The notes under the pieces are model-generated. The model was not told the DNA's origin. It ran no database searches and worked only from the letters and a program-made list of their open reading frames with translations. The translations under genes and the position numbers were made by a program. Source: Catenulispora sp. MAP5-51 (GTDB lineage: Bacteria; Actinomycetota; Actinomycetes; Streptomycetales; Catenulisporaceae). From it: 64,000 nt of DNA. The stretch covers positions 124,001 to 188,000 of the forward strand of contig NZ_JBGCCH010000011.1 in assembly GCF_041261205.1 (NCBI RefSeq). The letters are read 5' to 3'. Positions 49,646-58,906 of this stretch are shown piece after piece (positions within the stretch are counted from its first letter, which is position 1; each line of letters begins with the position of its first letter).

Positions 49646-50596
49646 ATGCGCTATCGTCACCTCGGCAATTCCGGCCTGCTCGTGTCCGTCGTCGGCCTGG
49701 GCTGCAACAACTTCGGCGGCCGCCTGGACGTGGCCGGCACCCGCCGCGTCGTGGACGCCGCCATCGAGGCCGGCATCACCCTGCTGGACACCGCGGACAT
49801 GTACGGGCAGAGCAAGTCCGAATCCTTCCTCGGCGAGGTCCTGGAGGGCCGCCGGGACCAGGTGGTCCTGGCCACCAAGTTCGGACATCAGGGCTATGAC
49901 ATGGGCTACCCCCCGGCGGCCGGCGCGAAGGGCGGCCGGGCCTACATCCGGCGCGCCGTCGAGGCCTCGCTCAAGCGCCTGCGCACGGACTACATCGACC
50001 TGTACCAGCTCCACACCCCGGACCCGGCCACCCCGATCGCCGAGACCATCTCGGCCCTGGACGACCTGGTCCGCGAGGGCAAGGTCCGGTACCTGGGCAA
50101 CTCCAACTTCGCCGGCTGGCAGATCGCCGAGGCGCACTACGTCGCCGAGCAACTGAACGCCACCCCCTTCATCTCGGCCCAGAACCACTGGTCGCTCCTG
50201 GTCCGCGACGCCGAGACCGAAGTCGTCCCGGCCGCCGAGCGCTTCGGCCTGGGCGTCCTGCCCTACTTCCCCCTGGCCAACGGCCTGCTCACCGGCAAGG
50301 TCCGCCGCGAGACCGGCATCCCCGCCGACGCCCGCCTGGCCGGCCGGCCGAGCTGGGTCACCGAGGACCGCCTGGACAAGGTCGAGGCCCTGATCGCCTG
50401 GGCCGAGAAGCACGGCCGCAGCATCCTGGAGGTCGGGATCGCGGGCCTGGCAGCGCAGCCGGGCTGCGCATCGGTGATCTCCGGAGCCATGTCGCCGGAA
50501 CAGGTCCAGGCCAACGCCGCTGCCGGGGACTGGGTGCCGAGCCGCGAGGAGCTGGCGGAGATCGATGCGATCGTGCCGGCGGGGGGTGGGGAGTAG
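49646..50596 (+). CDS. Aldo/keto reductase
   Basis: A 316-residue NADPH-dependent reductase of the AKR superfamily. The catalytic tetrad is visible as Asp and Tyr in LLDTADMYGQSKSE, Lys in VVLATKFGHQ and His in YIDLYQLHTPDP. NSNFAGWQIAEA and VISGAMSPEQVQANAAA match the cofactor-binding region of the YajO/Tas-like group. The natural aldehyde or ketone substrate is unknown. The start follows the tandem-repeat array by about 24 bp. Confidence 0.92.
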   Translation: MRYRHLGNSGLLVSVVGLGCNNFGGRLDVAGTRRVVDAAIEAGITLLDTADMYGQSKSESFLGEVLEGRRDQVVLATKFGHQGYDMGYPPAAGAKGGRAYIRRAVEASLKRLRTDYIDLYQLHTPDPATPIAETISALDDLVREGKVRYLGNSNFAGWQIAEAHYVAEQLNATPFISAQNHWSLLVRDAETEVVPAAERFGLGVLPYFPLANGLLTGKVRRETGIPADARLAGRPSWVTEDRLDKVEALIAWAEKHGRSILEVGIAGLAAQPGCASVISGAMSPEQVQANAAAGDWVPSREELAEIDAIVPAGGGE

Positions 50597-50960
50597 GCGC
50601 GGTTTGGTTGTGCCCCTCGTTTCGCGTTGGCGGCCGGGGGCTGGCGCTGCGCAAGGGCGCGCACAGGGCCGAGTCACTGCGCACGCGTCATTGCTGGCGG
50701 GTGTCTGCCGCGTTTGGGCAAGGAGCCCTCTGTGGGATGCGGGATCCACCTGTACACCGTGGTCGACACCCGCATGAATCACCTCTTGTCAGCCTCCTGT
50801 GATCACTGGGGCTGACAGCCCCGAGCCCTCGAGCCCCCGGTCCTCGACGTTCCGCAGCCCTCTCGCGTTCCTTGAACATTCAGCCGTTTCGCGGGTGAGC
50901 GCCAAGTGGCGGGGGTAGGTTCCTCCGGAATCAGGTGCGGTCCGGCAGAGGGAGGAGCGG
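50597..50960. other. Intergenic stretch before an ABC exporter operon
   Basis: About 365 bp with one candidate short ORF (50732-50815), a GGGGCT/AGCCCC hairpin at 50808-50822, and a TTGAAC at about 50871 that could be a -35 element. No full-length gene is supported. Confidence 0.5.
50732..50815 (+). CDS. Candidate Cys/His-rich short peptide or leader
   Basis: A GTG-initiated 27-codon frame with AGGAG six bases upstream, the best ribosome site in the gap. The product begins MGCGIHLYTVVDTRMNHLLS and ends ASCDHWG, with three Cys-or-His clusters. Its stop lies inside a GGGGCT-GAC-AGCCCC hairpin. The next gene is an ABC exporter 145 bp downstream. It could be a leader peptide, a precursor peptide or chance. 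No family was recognised. Confidence 0.35.
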   Translation: MGCGIHLYTVVDTRMNHLLSASCDHWG

Positions 50961-52001
50961 ATGGATACCACCGTCGCGGTGAGGGGACGCGGTATCACCA
51001 AGGTTTTCGGTGATGTCGTCGCGCTCGATCATGTCGATGTGAGCATGGCGAAAGGCCAGATCCACGGCTTGGTCGGCCCGAACGGTGCCGGCAAGACCAC
51101 GCTTCTGGGGCTGTTGTTGGGGTTGGCCGTCGCCGATCAGGGGACGCTGGAGATCTTCGGGGCGCCGGTGGGGCGGGCGTTGGCCGCACCGGATGGGGTC
51201 TCAGGGTTCGTGGACGGGCCGGGTCTGTATCCGACGCTCACCGCCAAGCAGAACCTCGCCGCGCTCGTCGCGCTGCGGCATCGGGATGCGCCGAGCACCG
51301 GGGTCGACGAGGCGCTGGAGCAGGTCGGGCTGAGCGCGGTGGCCGATGACAAGGTGCGCGGGTTCTCGTTGGGGATGCGGCAACGGTTGGGTTTGGCCGC
51401 TGCGTTGCTGACCAAGCCGCGGCTGCTGGTGCTGGACGAGCCGGCCAACGGTCTGGACCCGGCGGGCAAGAAGCACGTGCACGGGGTGCTCAACCGGTTG
51501 GCGGCCGACGGTGCCACGGTCATTCTGTCCAGCCACCGTATGGACGATCTGGAAGCGCTGTGCTCCGAGGTCACCATCCTGTCGACCGGACGCGTGGTGT
51601 TCTCCGGGCCCCTGAACAAGCTCTCCGACGAGAACCGGGAGCTGGACTACCGGCTGCGTGTCTCCAACACCGCCGACGCGCGCACGGTCGCGGCCGGGAC
51701 GCCTGGGGTCGGCATCGTCGAAGGCTCCGACACCGTCGCACGCGGCGACACCGAGGTCATCGTCGTCCGGGGGCAGGTCGCGGCGATGGATGAGCTCGTG
51801 GCCCGCATCGTGCGCGCGGACATAGCGCTGCGCGAGCTGGCGCCGGTTGTCTCGCCGTTGGAAGCAGCCTTCCTCGCGCTGACCGAGCAGACCGCGGAGA
51901 AGCCTGGGGAGAGGCACACAGAGCAGCCCGCCGAGAAGGCAGAAGAAAAGGCGGCAGAGAAGTCCGCCCCCGCGACCAGCCAGCAGGAGGCCGGCCGATG
52001 A
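50961..52001 (+). CDS. ABC transporter ATP-binding protein
   Basis: A 346-residue exporter ATPase. Walker A is GLVGPNGAGKTTLLG, the signature FSLGMRQRLGLAAALL, Walker B LLVLDEPANGLDPAG, and the H-loop SSHRMDDLEAL. The C-terminal ~45 residues are Glu/Lys/Ala-rich (EKPGERHTEQPAEKAEEKAA) and encoded by short repeats. GGGAGGAG precedes the ATG. The stop overlaps the permease start by four bases. Confidence 0.93.
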   Translation: MDTTVAVRGRGITKVFGDVVALDHVDVSMAKGQIHGLVGPNGAGKTTLLGLLLGLAVADQGTLEIFGAPVGRALAAPDGVSGFVDGPGLYPTLTAKQNLAALVALRHRDAPSTGVDEALEQVGLSAVADDKVRGFSLGMRQRLGLAAALLTKPRLLVLDEPANGLDPAGKKHVHGVLNRLAADGATVILSSHRMDDLEALCSEVTILSTGRVVFSGPLNKLSDENRELDYRLRVSNTADARTVAAGTPGVGIVEGSDTVARGDTEVIVVRGQVAAMDELVARIVRADIALRELAPVVSPLEAAFLALTEQTAEKPGERHTEQPAEKAEEKAAEKSAPATSQQEAGR

Positions 52002-53368
52002 CCGCCACCGTCACCGACAACCCCGCGCCCGCCCCCGAGGCCGAGATTCCGGTCGCTCGTCCGGTCCCGGTCTCCCGTGTCCTGCGCTTCGAGCTGACCA
52101 AGCAGTTCTCCGCCTGGCGTGTTCGGCTGCTGATTCTGCTGTGCTGGCTGGGGCCGGGCCTTCTGGTCTTCGCGATCGACCAGCAGAGCACCTTGCCCTC
52201 CGACACCCTGTTCGGCCGCTGGATGCACGCCACCGGGTGGGCCGGATCGCTGGTGGCGCTGGGCTTCTGCGGGACGTGGGGCCTGCCGCTGATCACCTCC
52301 GTGGTGGCCGGTGACGTCTTCGCCTCCGAGGATCGGCTGGGCACCTGGCGGCACCTGCTCATCGCCATCCGCTCGCACCGCCGCATCTTCGCGGCCAAGG
52401 CCGTCGCCAGCCTCACCGTGATCCTGCTGCTGGTCGCGGGGCTGGCGTTCTCCAGCATCCTGGGCGGCCTGCTCGCCGAGGGCAACAACCCGCTGGTCGG
52501 CCTGGACGGCCACAGCCTGGCGGGCGGGGACGCCGGCGGCAAGGTCCTGCTGGCCTGGGTCAGCGTGCTGGCGCCGACGCTGGCGCTGGCCGCGATCGGG
52601 CTGCTCGGCTCGATCGCCCTGGGGCGCTCGCCGATGGGCCTGCTGCTGCCGATGATCGTCGCGCTGGGCATGCAGACCGCGCAGATGCTGCCGCTGCCGG
52701 TGGCCGTCCGCCTGGCCCTGCCCGGCTACGCCTTCATCTCCTGGAACGGCCTGTTCACCGACCCCCAGCAACTCCAGCCCCTGCTGATCGGCATCGCCGT
52801 CAGCCTGGTCTGGGCCGTCGTCGCCACCGTCCTGGCCTACCTGCTGTTCCTGCGCCGCGACTTCACCAACCTCACCAACGACGGCGCCGGACGCAGGGTC
52901 CTGACCCTGGGCGTTCTGCCGCTTGCCGGCGTCCTGGCCGCGACCATGGGCGTCGTCGCCGTCGCGACCGGTGCCGGCGGTTCGGGGATCAACCAGGACA
53001 AGGTCCAGAAGTCGGTGGCCACCGCCTTCGCGCACCTCTATGTGCTGCAGGAGTCGGAGATGCACCGGCCGCCGCTCAGCGAACCGCAGTTGCACAGCTC
53101 CGCGTCGTGCCTGAAGAGCGAGGGCATCGGCACGCAGGAGGGCTCGGGCAACGACTGGCGCTGCACGGTCTCCTGGAACGTCCCGGGCGACAACATCACC
53201 GCGCAGGCGATCTACCAGCTCGACGTCACCGCGAACGGCCGCTACGTCGCCGACGGCGACGGCCCGCAGGAGGTCAACGGCTACTTCCTGATCGTCGCCA
53301 ACGGCACCACGGTCTCCAACCCGCTGTGGCAGTTCGACGGCAACGTCGATCTGCTTGCCGCGCACTGA
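51998..53368 (+). CDS. ABC-2-type permease with C-terminal extracytoplasmic domain
   Basis: A 456-residue permease translationally coupled to the ATPase. About six helices span residues 40-320 (LLILLCWLGPGLLVFAI, LVALGFCGTWGLPLITSVVA, VILLLVAGLAFSSILGGLL and later segments). A last helix (VLPLAGVLAATMGVVAVATG) is followed by about 125 residues that should lie outside, with two cysteines in SASCLK and DWRCTVSW and a beta-rich pattern. This domain is unusual for ABC-2 permeases. Substrate unknown. A strong terminator follows the stop by 8 bp. Confidence 0.88.
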   Translation: MTATVTDNPAPAPEAEIPVARPVPVSRVLRFELTKQFSAWRVRLLILLCWLGPGLLVFAIDQQSTLPSDTLFGRWMHATGWAGSLVALGFCGTWGLPLITSVVAGDVFASEDRLGTWRHLLIAIRSHRRIFAAKAVASLTVILLLVAGLAFSSILGGLLAEGNNPLVGLDGHSLAGGDAGGKVLLAWVSVLAPTLALAAIGLLGSIALGRSPMGLLLPMIVALGMQTAQMLPLPVAVRLALPGYAFISWNGLFTDPQQLQPLLIGIAVSLVWAVVATVLAYLLFLRRDFTNLTNDGAGRRVLTLGVLPLAGVLAATMGVVAVATGAGGSGINQDKVQKSVATAFAHLYVLQESEMHRPPLSEPQLHSSASCLKSEGIGTQEGSGNDWRCTVSWNVPGDNITAQAIYQLDVTANGRYVADGDGPQEVNGYFLIVANGTTVSNPLWQFDGNVDLLAAH

Positions 53369-53376
53369 GCACCGAG

Positions 53377-53424
53377 GAAAGAAGAACCGGCCGGGTGCGC
53401 GAGCACCCGGCCGGTTCTTCTTTC
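53377..53424. terminator. Bidirectional terminator
   Basis: A perfect 22-bp inverted repeat with a 4-base GCGA loop stands between the convergent ABC permease and phosphoesterase genes. The inner arm is CCGGCCGGGTGC; the outer ends GAAAGAAGAA and TTCTTCTTTC provide a U-rich tail in both directions. It is the strongest terminator in the window. Confidence 0.95.
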
Positions 53425-53433
53425 GCTAGAGCA

Positions 53434-56190
53434 TCAGCTCACGTTGACCGACGTGTCGTCGATGACGAACGACGTCTGGTACTCGGAGTCCTCGATCCCG
53501 GTGAACTTGAGCGTCACCGTCTGTCCGGCGTAGGCCGACAGGTCGAACGAGTGCAACGAGTACCCGCTGTTGGCGTTGAGGTTCGAGTAGGTGTACATGT
53601 TCTTCAACACCGAGCCCGAGCTGCTCAGCAGCTGCAACTGCAACGTGTCGTACTTGGTGCTGGTCGTGGTCTCCGCGGTGTCGATGTGCATGTAGAAGTT
53701 GAACTTGTACGTCGTGCACCCCGCCGGCAGCGTCACCGTCTGCGACAGCGTGTCCGTGGTGGACTTGCCCCAGCCGTCGAGCCACGCGTCGTAGGTCCCG
53801 GCGTGCGGCGGCTCGGAGGTGCTGCTGTTGATCACCGAGAGCGGGGTGTGCGTCGAGGTCACCGCCCAGGGCGCCGGGTTGGTCTTCCCGTTCTCGAAGC
53901 CCGGGTTGCCCAGCAGCTGGCCGGCCGTGCAGCCGGTGCTGCCGGTCGGTGTCGCGCTGACCTCGTTGCTCTGCCCGCCCTCGCCGACGGGGTTCGACGC
54001 GGTCACGCGGTAGTAGTAGGTAGTCCCACTGGTCAGCCCAGTATCCGTGCACGTCAAAGTGGTGCCGCTCAGGCCGCTGCAACCGCCCGAGGTCACCAGC
54101 GACTCCGTGCCGCTGGAGGTGCCGCGGTAGACGCTGTACTTGGTGAGGGTCTCGCCGCCGGTGCTGGACGGCGCCTGCCAGTTCAGCGTCACCTGGTTGG
54201 TGCCGGGCGTGGCCGTCAGGTTCTGCGGCGCGCTGGGCGTCACGCTGCCGACCGGATCGGCGGTGACCGCGACCGTCGAGGTGGCCGAGTTCGCCGGGGA
54301 CGCGCTGTCCGTCACCGTCAAGGTCGCTGTGTACGTCCCGACCGTGGAGTACGTGTGGCTCGGGTTCTGCGCCGTGCTGACCGCCGAACCGTCACCGAAG
54401 TTCCAGCTGTAGTGGTAGGCCGGGGTGCCGCCGGTCGCGGTCCCGGTGAAGTTCACCGCCAGCGGGATCTGTCCCGAGGTCGGCAGGCCCGACGCCGAGG
54501 CCGCCAGCGGGTTGCCGACCGCGCTCACGTTCACCGCGACCTGCGAGGTCGCCGTCTTCGCCGGCGAGGAGCTGTCGGTCACCGTCAGCGTCGCGGTGTA
54601 GGACCCCGAGGAGCTGTAGGTGTGGCTGGGGCTCTGCGAGGTGCTCGACGAGCCGTCGCCGAAGTTCCAGCTGTAGGTGTACGGCGCCGTGCCGCCGGTG
54701 GCCGAGCCGGTGAAGTTCACCGCGAGCGGTGCGTTGCCCGTGGTGGGGGACGCCGTGGCCGAGGCCGACAGCGGGGTCGAGCCCTGCACCCAGAAGTCCT
54801 CCAGCGGGTCGCCGAGGGCGGCCTGGTCGTTGGTGGTCATCGGGAAGGTGTTCAGGCCGATGTTGTCGTTCGGGTCGATGATGCCGGCCTTGACGTTCTG
54901 CATCGTCCGTTCCATCGCCGCGATCACGTTGTTGGTCGTGTAGGCGACGTGGCTGACGTACCCCTGCTTGACGTACTGCGACGGGCCGATGACGACCAGC
55001 GGCACCCGGTAGGTGTTGCTGACGTGGTCCGTGCCGTTGTTGCCGTTCTGGGTGTCGTCCTCGGTGACGATGATCAGGGTGTTGTTCTTGTACGTCGCGT
55101 TGTTCTCGATCGCGTTCACCACGTTGTTGGTCGCGGTGTCGTTGCCGGGGATGTCCTGGTACGTGCCCGGGTGGTCGTTGAACAGCTCGACGTAGCTGTA
55201 GGCCGGCAGGCCGTTGGTGTTGACGAAGTTGATGTAGTCGTTCGCCACGGTGCTGTCGGGGATGCTCTGGTTGGAGCAGGTGTACTCGTTGTAGTGCAGC
55301 TCCTCCGGGATGCTGGTGCCCGGACGGTTCGGCGGCAGGACCTCGAGCTTGCCGTCGGCCGGGTTCTTCCAGTAGCCCGAGCCGCTGCTGAGCATCCAGT
55401 AGAAGTCACCGTTCATGACGAACGTGTACGGGCTGCTGCCGCTGCCGGTGCCGGTCGGCGCCGTGCAGGCGTTGGTGCCCTCGTCCGTGGGACCGTTGGT
55501 GTTGCTCAGGAAGCGGTCGAACTGCGTCCCGTTGGACGGGTACGACTGCTGCTGGGAGCTGGACTGCGACTGGGCCGAGAACAGCCACCAGTGGTTGGGG
55601 CCCGACGGCGGCTGCGTGCCGGTGCTGTAGGAGTCCGACAGCGCGTAGGTCTTGGCCAGGCTGTGCAGGTCCGGCACCGAGCTGATGTGGTTGGTGCTCT
55701 CCACCTGGCCGTTGCAGCCGGCCTGGATGGTGGTGGCGCAGTCGCCCAGGTAGTCGTCGAACGTGTGGTTCTCGCGGTAGACGATGACGAAGTGCTGGAA
55801 CGGCGGGAAGTAGGGAGCCAGCGGGTTCACCGCCGCCACCGGCTGCTGGATCGCCGTGGCCGCCTTGCCGTTCGCGGCGGGCTCGTAGGTGATCCGGTTG
55901 TTCACCGCGAAGTCGTGCGGCTGCGGGAACTGCTTGTACTCCGCGCCCAGCGCCGCGAACTTGGCGCTGGAACAGTCGAAGTTGTCCGGCTTGTAGGTCT
56001 GCGGGCGCTGGCCTACCGGCAGGTTCTTGGCGTTGGTCGGGTCGGTGCTCGGGTTCCACCCGATGAGGGTGCAGGAGCCGGGGCCGGATGTCGGCCTCTT
56101 GCTCTCCAGACCCTGTGCGGCTCCGGTTATCCCGCCCACTATGAGGGCGAGGAACGCGGCGCCGGCGATCCAACGTTTCCGTCTGATCAT
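53434..56190 (-). CDS. Secreted phosphoesterase with PKD and FN3 modules
   Basis: About 918 residues. A basic start and helix ([21 protein letters not shown]) form a signal peptide or anchor. Residues about 40-470 are a PF04185-type phosphoesterase: [16 protein letters not shown] at the active site, then [27 protein letters not shown] and GTDHV. Two PKD domains (each with YSWNFGDGS), one FN3 domain and a C-terminal jelly-roll-like module follow, as in extracellular polysaccharide-binding enzymes. The family includes phospholipase C and acid phosphatases; which activity applies is not clear. GGGAG precedes the ATG at 56190. Confidence 0.88.
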   Translation of the reverse strand: MIRRKRWIAGAAFLALIVGGITGAAQGLESKRPTSGPGSCTLIGWNPSTDPTNAKNLPVGQRPQTYKPDNFDCSSAKFAALGAEYKQFPQPHDFAVNNRITYEPAANGKAATAIQQPVAAVNPLAPYFPPFQHFVIVYRENHTFDDYLGDCATTIQAGCNGQVESTNHISSVPDLHSLAKTYALSDSYSTGTQPPSGPNHWWLFSAQSQSSSQQQSYPSNGTQFDRFLSNTNGPTDEGTNACTAPTGTGSGSSPYTFVMNGDFYWMLSSGSGYWKNPADGKLEVLPPNRPGTSIPEELHYNEYTCSNQSIPDSTVANDYINFVNTNGLPAYSYVELFNDHPGTYQDIPGNDTATNNVVNAIENNATYKNNTLIIVTEDDTQNGNNGTDHVSNTYRVPLVVIGPSQYVKQGYVSHVAYTTNNVIAAMERTMQNVKAGIIDPNDNIGLNTFPMTTNDQAALGDPLEDFWVQGSTPLSASATASPTTGNAPLAVNFTGSATGGTAPYTYSWNFGDGSSSTSQSPSHTYSSSGSYTATLTVTDSSSPAKTATSQVAVNVSAVGNPLAASASGLPTSGQIPLAVNFTGTATGGTPAYHYSWNFGDGSAVSTAQNPSHTYSTVGTYTATLTVTDSASPANSATSTVAVTADPVGSVTPSAPQNLTATPGTNQVTLNWQAPSSTGGETLTKYSVYRGTSSGTESLVTSGGCSGLSGTTLTCTDTGLTSGTTYYYRVTASNPVGEGGQSNEVSATPTGSTGCTAGQLLGNPGFENGKTNPAPWAVTSTHTPLSVINSSTSEPPHAGTYDAWLDGWGKSTTDTLSQTVTLPAGCTTYKFNFYMHIDTAETTTSTKYDTLQLQLLSSSGSVLKNMYTYSNLNANSGYSLHSFDLSAYAGQTVTLKFTGIEDSEYQTSFVIDDTSVNVS

Positions 56191-56358
56191 TGATGCTCCC
56201 TGATTGGGGGATGTGGGGAACGGCGCGAAAGTGGCGACGGTATTGTCTAGGCGAATAAGGGTCCGGACAAGACTTGCCGAGGCACAGAACCCGCTGATAG
56301 CGAAGGCTTTCATTCGTCGTTGGTCCACAGTTGGCCTGATCCGCTCCGGCGGCCATCC

Positions 56359-56397
56359 AACGCGACATATCGCGTTCGGCGTCGTTTCCGGCTACAC
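56359..56397 (+). promoter_or_regulatory. Inverted repeat and -10 box before the DUF1707 gene
   Basis: AACGCGACATATCGCGTT (56359-56376) is a perfect 7-bp inverted repeat around a 4-bp centre. TACACT (56392-56397) lies seven bases before the ATG at 56405, consistent with a leaderless transcript. The inverted repeat covers the expected -35 region, suggesting an operator. Confidence 0.45.
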
Positions 56398-56404
56398 TGC
56401 CCGC

Positions 56405-57073
56405 ATGACCTCCGCGCCCGAAGAGAACCCATTCGTCCCGGTCGTCGTCCCCGCCGCGGGTCCGGCGTCCCCGGACGTGCGCGCCTCCGACGCCGAGCGC
56501 GACGAGGTGGCGGCGATCCTCTCCGAGGCCCTGGCCCAGGGCCGGCTGACCAGTGCCGAGCTGGCCGAGCGCATCGACACGGCCTACGCCGCCAAGACCC
56601 GCGCCGAGCTGGTCCCGCTCACCGCCGACCTGCCGGCCGACCTGCGCAAGAATCCCTCGGGCCCGATCGCCGCGGTGGAGCGCCAGCAGCTGAACGCGAC
56701 GTTCAGCAAGGTGATCCGCTCCGGCCGCTGGGTGGCCGGCCGGCACACCGAGGCCACGGCCCGCTTCGGGGCGCTGATCGTGAACCTGGCCGACGCGGTC
56801 CTGCCGGGACGGGAGATCACGTTGGACATCAACGCCTTCTGCAGCAAGGCGATCATCACCGTCCCGGAGAACGCCCGGGTGGTCGACGAGGGCGGCGTGC
56901 TGTTCGGCAAACGCGTGGTCACCGGCAACGCGCCGGCCGGCGCCGAGGAGGGGCCGCTGATCCGCATCACCGGCAAGTCCGCGTTCAGCAAGATCGTGGT
57001 GCACCGCAGCGGCGCGGGCGGCGACGGCGTGAACCCGGCGATCTGGTGGTGGGAGAACCGGCACCAGCGCTGA
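56405..57073 (+). CDS. DUF1707/LiaF-like envelope-stress protein
   Basis: A 222-residue soluble protein. Residues about 25-78 are a DUF1707 domain (VRASDAERDEVAAILSEALAQG, then RLTSAELAERIDTAYAAKTRAEL). The C-terminal half has repeated strands with GALIVNLADAV, ITLDINAFCSKAIITVPENA and SKIVVHRS, the beta-helical toast-rack pattern of LiaF-like cell-wall-stress proteins. There is no membrane segment, unlike typical LiaF. Function inferred only by family. Confidence 0.82.
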   Translation: MTSAPEENPFVPVVVPAAGPASPDVRASDAERDEVAAILSEALAQGRLTSAELAERIDTAYAAKTRAELVPLTADLPADLRKNPSGPIAAVERQQLNATFSKVIRSGRWVAGRHTEATARFGALIVNLADAVLPGREITLDINAFCSKAIITVPENARVVDEGGVLFGKRVVTGNAPAGAEEGPLIRITGKSAFSKIVVHRSGAGGDGVNPAIWWWENRHQR

Positions 57074-57147
57074 GCGCTGATATTCGTGAGCGCCGAACGG
57101 GCCTATGCGCGAGACTCCCCTGAGCAGAACCAGAACGGGGAACCTTC

Positions 57148-57753
57148 ATGGCCAACACGAACAACCTTCCGCTGCACCAGGTGCGCGCGGACTACGACCG
57201 AACCACGATCGTCGTCTACCAGGCCTACCGGGCCGAGATCGCCGAGCCGGCGGTGCGCGCCCAGCGCTTCGTCGAGCCCTTCTCGCTGAACCGGATGACC
57301 TGGATCAAGCCGTCGTTCCTGTGGATGATGGGCCGCTGCGGCTGGGCCCGCAAGCCCGGGCAGGAGCGCGTCCTGGCGGTCCGGATCACGCGCGAGGGCT
57401 GGGAGAGCGCGCTGTCGCAGGCGGTGCTGACCAGCTTCGAGCGCGGCGTGTACACCGACCGCGAGGACTGGGAGCGGCAGATCAAGCACGCGCGGGTCAA
57501 CGTGCAGTGGGACCCGGAGCGGACGCTGTCCGGCGGGGTGCTCGACGCCCGCGCGATCCAGGTCGGCCTGAGCCGCCACGTCATCGGGGACTACGTCGAC
57601 AGCTGGACCACGGAGATCCGCGACATCACGCCGACGGTCCGCAAGATGGCCGAGCTGATCAAAGAGGGCCGAAAGGACCGCGCCGCCGAGCACCTGCCGA
57701 AGGAGCGGCCCTACGACCTGCCGCCGCACATCGCGCAGCGGCTGTACCGCTAG
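57148..57753 (+). CDS. DUF4291 family protein
   Basis: A 201-residue soluble protein. VRADYDRTTIVVYQAYRAEIAEPAV near the N-terminus and MTWIKPSFLWMMGRCGWA are the DUF4291 signature, and VQWDPERTLSG is also conserved. Function is not known. GGGGAA stands before the ATG. It ends 5 bp before the convergent deazaflavin oxidoreductase stop. Confidence 0.85.
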   Translation: MANTNNLPLHQVRADYDRTTIVVYQAYRAEIAEPAVRAQRFVEPFSLNRMTWIKPSFLWMMGRCGWARKPGQERVLAVRITREGWESALSQAVLTSFERGVYTDREDWERQIKHARVNVQWDPERTLSGGVLDARAIQVGLSRHVIGDYVDSWTTEIRDITPTVRKMAELIKEGRKDRAAEHLPKERPYDLPPHIAQRLYR

Positions 57754-57758
57754 TACCG

Positions 57759-58193
57759 CTAGGCGGCCGGCTCCAGGACCACGATCGGGATCCGCCGGGA
57801 CGTGCCCTTCTGGTACTCGCCGAACTGCGGCGCCTTGGCGACCACCTCGGCGTACAGCGCGTCGCGCTCGGTGTCGCCGGCGACCCGCGCCTTCACCTTC
57901 ACCGTTTGGACCTCGTCGTCCCCGGGCGTCTCGATGACGGTCTCGGGGTTCGCCTGGAGGTTGTGGAACCAGGCCGGGTGGTTGTCCCGGCCGGCGTTGG
58001 AGGCCACGATCACCCAGCCGCCCTCCGGCGCGGAGATCCACGCCAGTGGGGAGACGTAGGGGGTGCCGGACTTCGCTCCGGTGTGGTGCAGCAGCAGCAG
58101 GCCCTTTCCGCCGAACTGCTCGACGCTGCCGGCGTTGGCCCGGAACTCCTCGATGATCTGCTGGTTCCAGGATTGGCGTTCTTCGTTGCTCAT
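57759..58193 (-). CDS. Deazaflavin (F420)-dependent nitroreductase-family protein
   Basis: A 144-residue split-barrel protein of the Ddn/DUF385 group (PF04075). GGKGLLLLHHTGAKSGTPYVSPLAW is the family's cofactor-binding stretch, followed by VIVASNAGRDNHPAWFHNLQANP, the motif of F420-binding members. It should reduce a small molecule with F420H2, a cofactor typical of actinomycetes. The physiological substrate is unknown. Confidence 0.9.
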   Translation of the reverse strand: MSNEERQSWNQQIIEEFRANAGSVEQFGGKGLLLLHHTGAKSGTPYVSPLAWISAPEGGWVIVASNAGRDNHPAWFHNLQANPETVIETPGDDEVQTVKVKARVAGDTERDALYAEVVAKAPQFGEYQKGTSRRIPIVVLEPAA

Positions 58194-58313
58194 AACGGCG
58201 CCCAGCCACCGGTCGAAGGGGTTTTATTCCCGCCTGGTCACCGACCTCCCCCGAATGACCCGTCCGGACTCACCGGCGAGCACCCTGACCTTGGCAATGT
58301 CAGTCTGGGGGAC

Positions 58314-58898
58314 ATGGCGCACCCGACCACTCCCCCGCCGGCCGCCTCCCCGACGGCCGCGCCGCCGGTGATCGTCGTCACCGGGGTCTCCGGCAGCGGC
58401 AAGTCGACGGTCGGCGCCGCCCTGGCCGGCCGCCTGGGCTGGGACTGGGCCGACGGCGACGCCTTCCACCCGGGCAGCAACATCGCCAAGATGGCCGCGC
58501 ACGAGCCGCTCACCGACGAGGACCGGATCCCCTGGCTCGACGAGATCGGCCGCTGGATCGACAAGGCGGCCACCGCCGACCGGCCGGCGGTGATCGCGTG
58601 CTCGGCGCTGAAGCGCTCCTACCGCGACCGGCTGCGCAAGGGCCGGCCGCAGGTCCGCATGGTCTACCTGGTCGTCGACCTCAAGACGCTGCACCGGCGG
58701 CTGACCGACCGGCGCGGGCACATGTTCCACGCCGACATGCTCGGCAGCCAGCTCGCCGCGCTGGAGCCGCCGACGCCGGACGAGGACGTGCTGATGGTGA
58801 AGTCCGCCGGAACGCCTGAGCTGACGGTGGACCACATCATCACCTACGAGTGTCTGCGGCAGTACCTGCCGAAGAGCGCGGAGCGGAGCCGGCGGTAG
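58314..58898 (+). CDS. Gluconokinase
   Basis: A 194-residue GntK-type kinase. Walker A is VTGVSGSGKSTVG, followed by DWADGDAFHPGSNIAKMAAHEPLTDEDRIPWL, a full gluconokinase signature, and ACSALKRSYRDRLR. It phosphorylates gluconate to 6-phosphogluconate. The first 16 residues are Pro/Ala-rich and outside the family core. No gluconate permease or GntR gene is adjacent. Confidence 0.93.
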   Translation: MAHPTTPPPAASPTAAPPVIVVTGVSGSGKSTVGAALAGRLGWDWADGDAFHPGSNIAKMAAHEPLTDEDRIPWLDEIGRWIDKAATADRPAVIACSALKRSYRDRLRKGRPQVRMVYLVVDLKTLHRRLTDRRGHMFHADMLGSQLAALEPPTPDEDVLMVKSAGTPELTVDHIITYECLRQYLPKSAERSRR

Positions 58899-58906
58899 GG
58901 CCGCCC

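Noticed and set aside
50565-50879. Longer frames of 60-70 codons on both strands before the ABC exporter
   Set aside because: No ribosome sites, biased composition and no similarity to known proteins; only the short frame at 50732-50815 has supporting signals.
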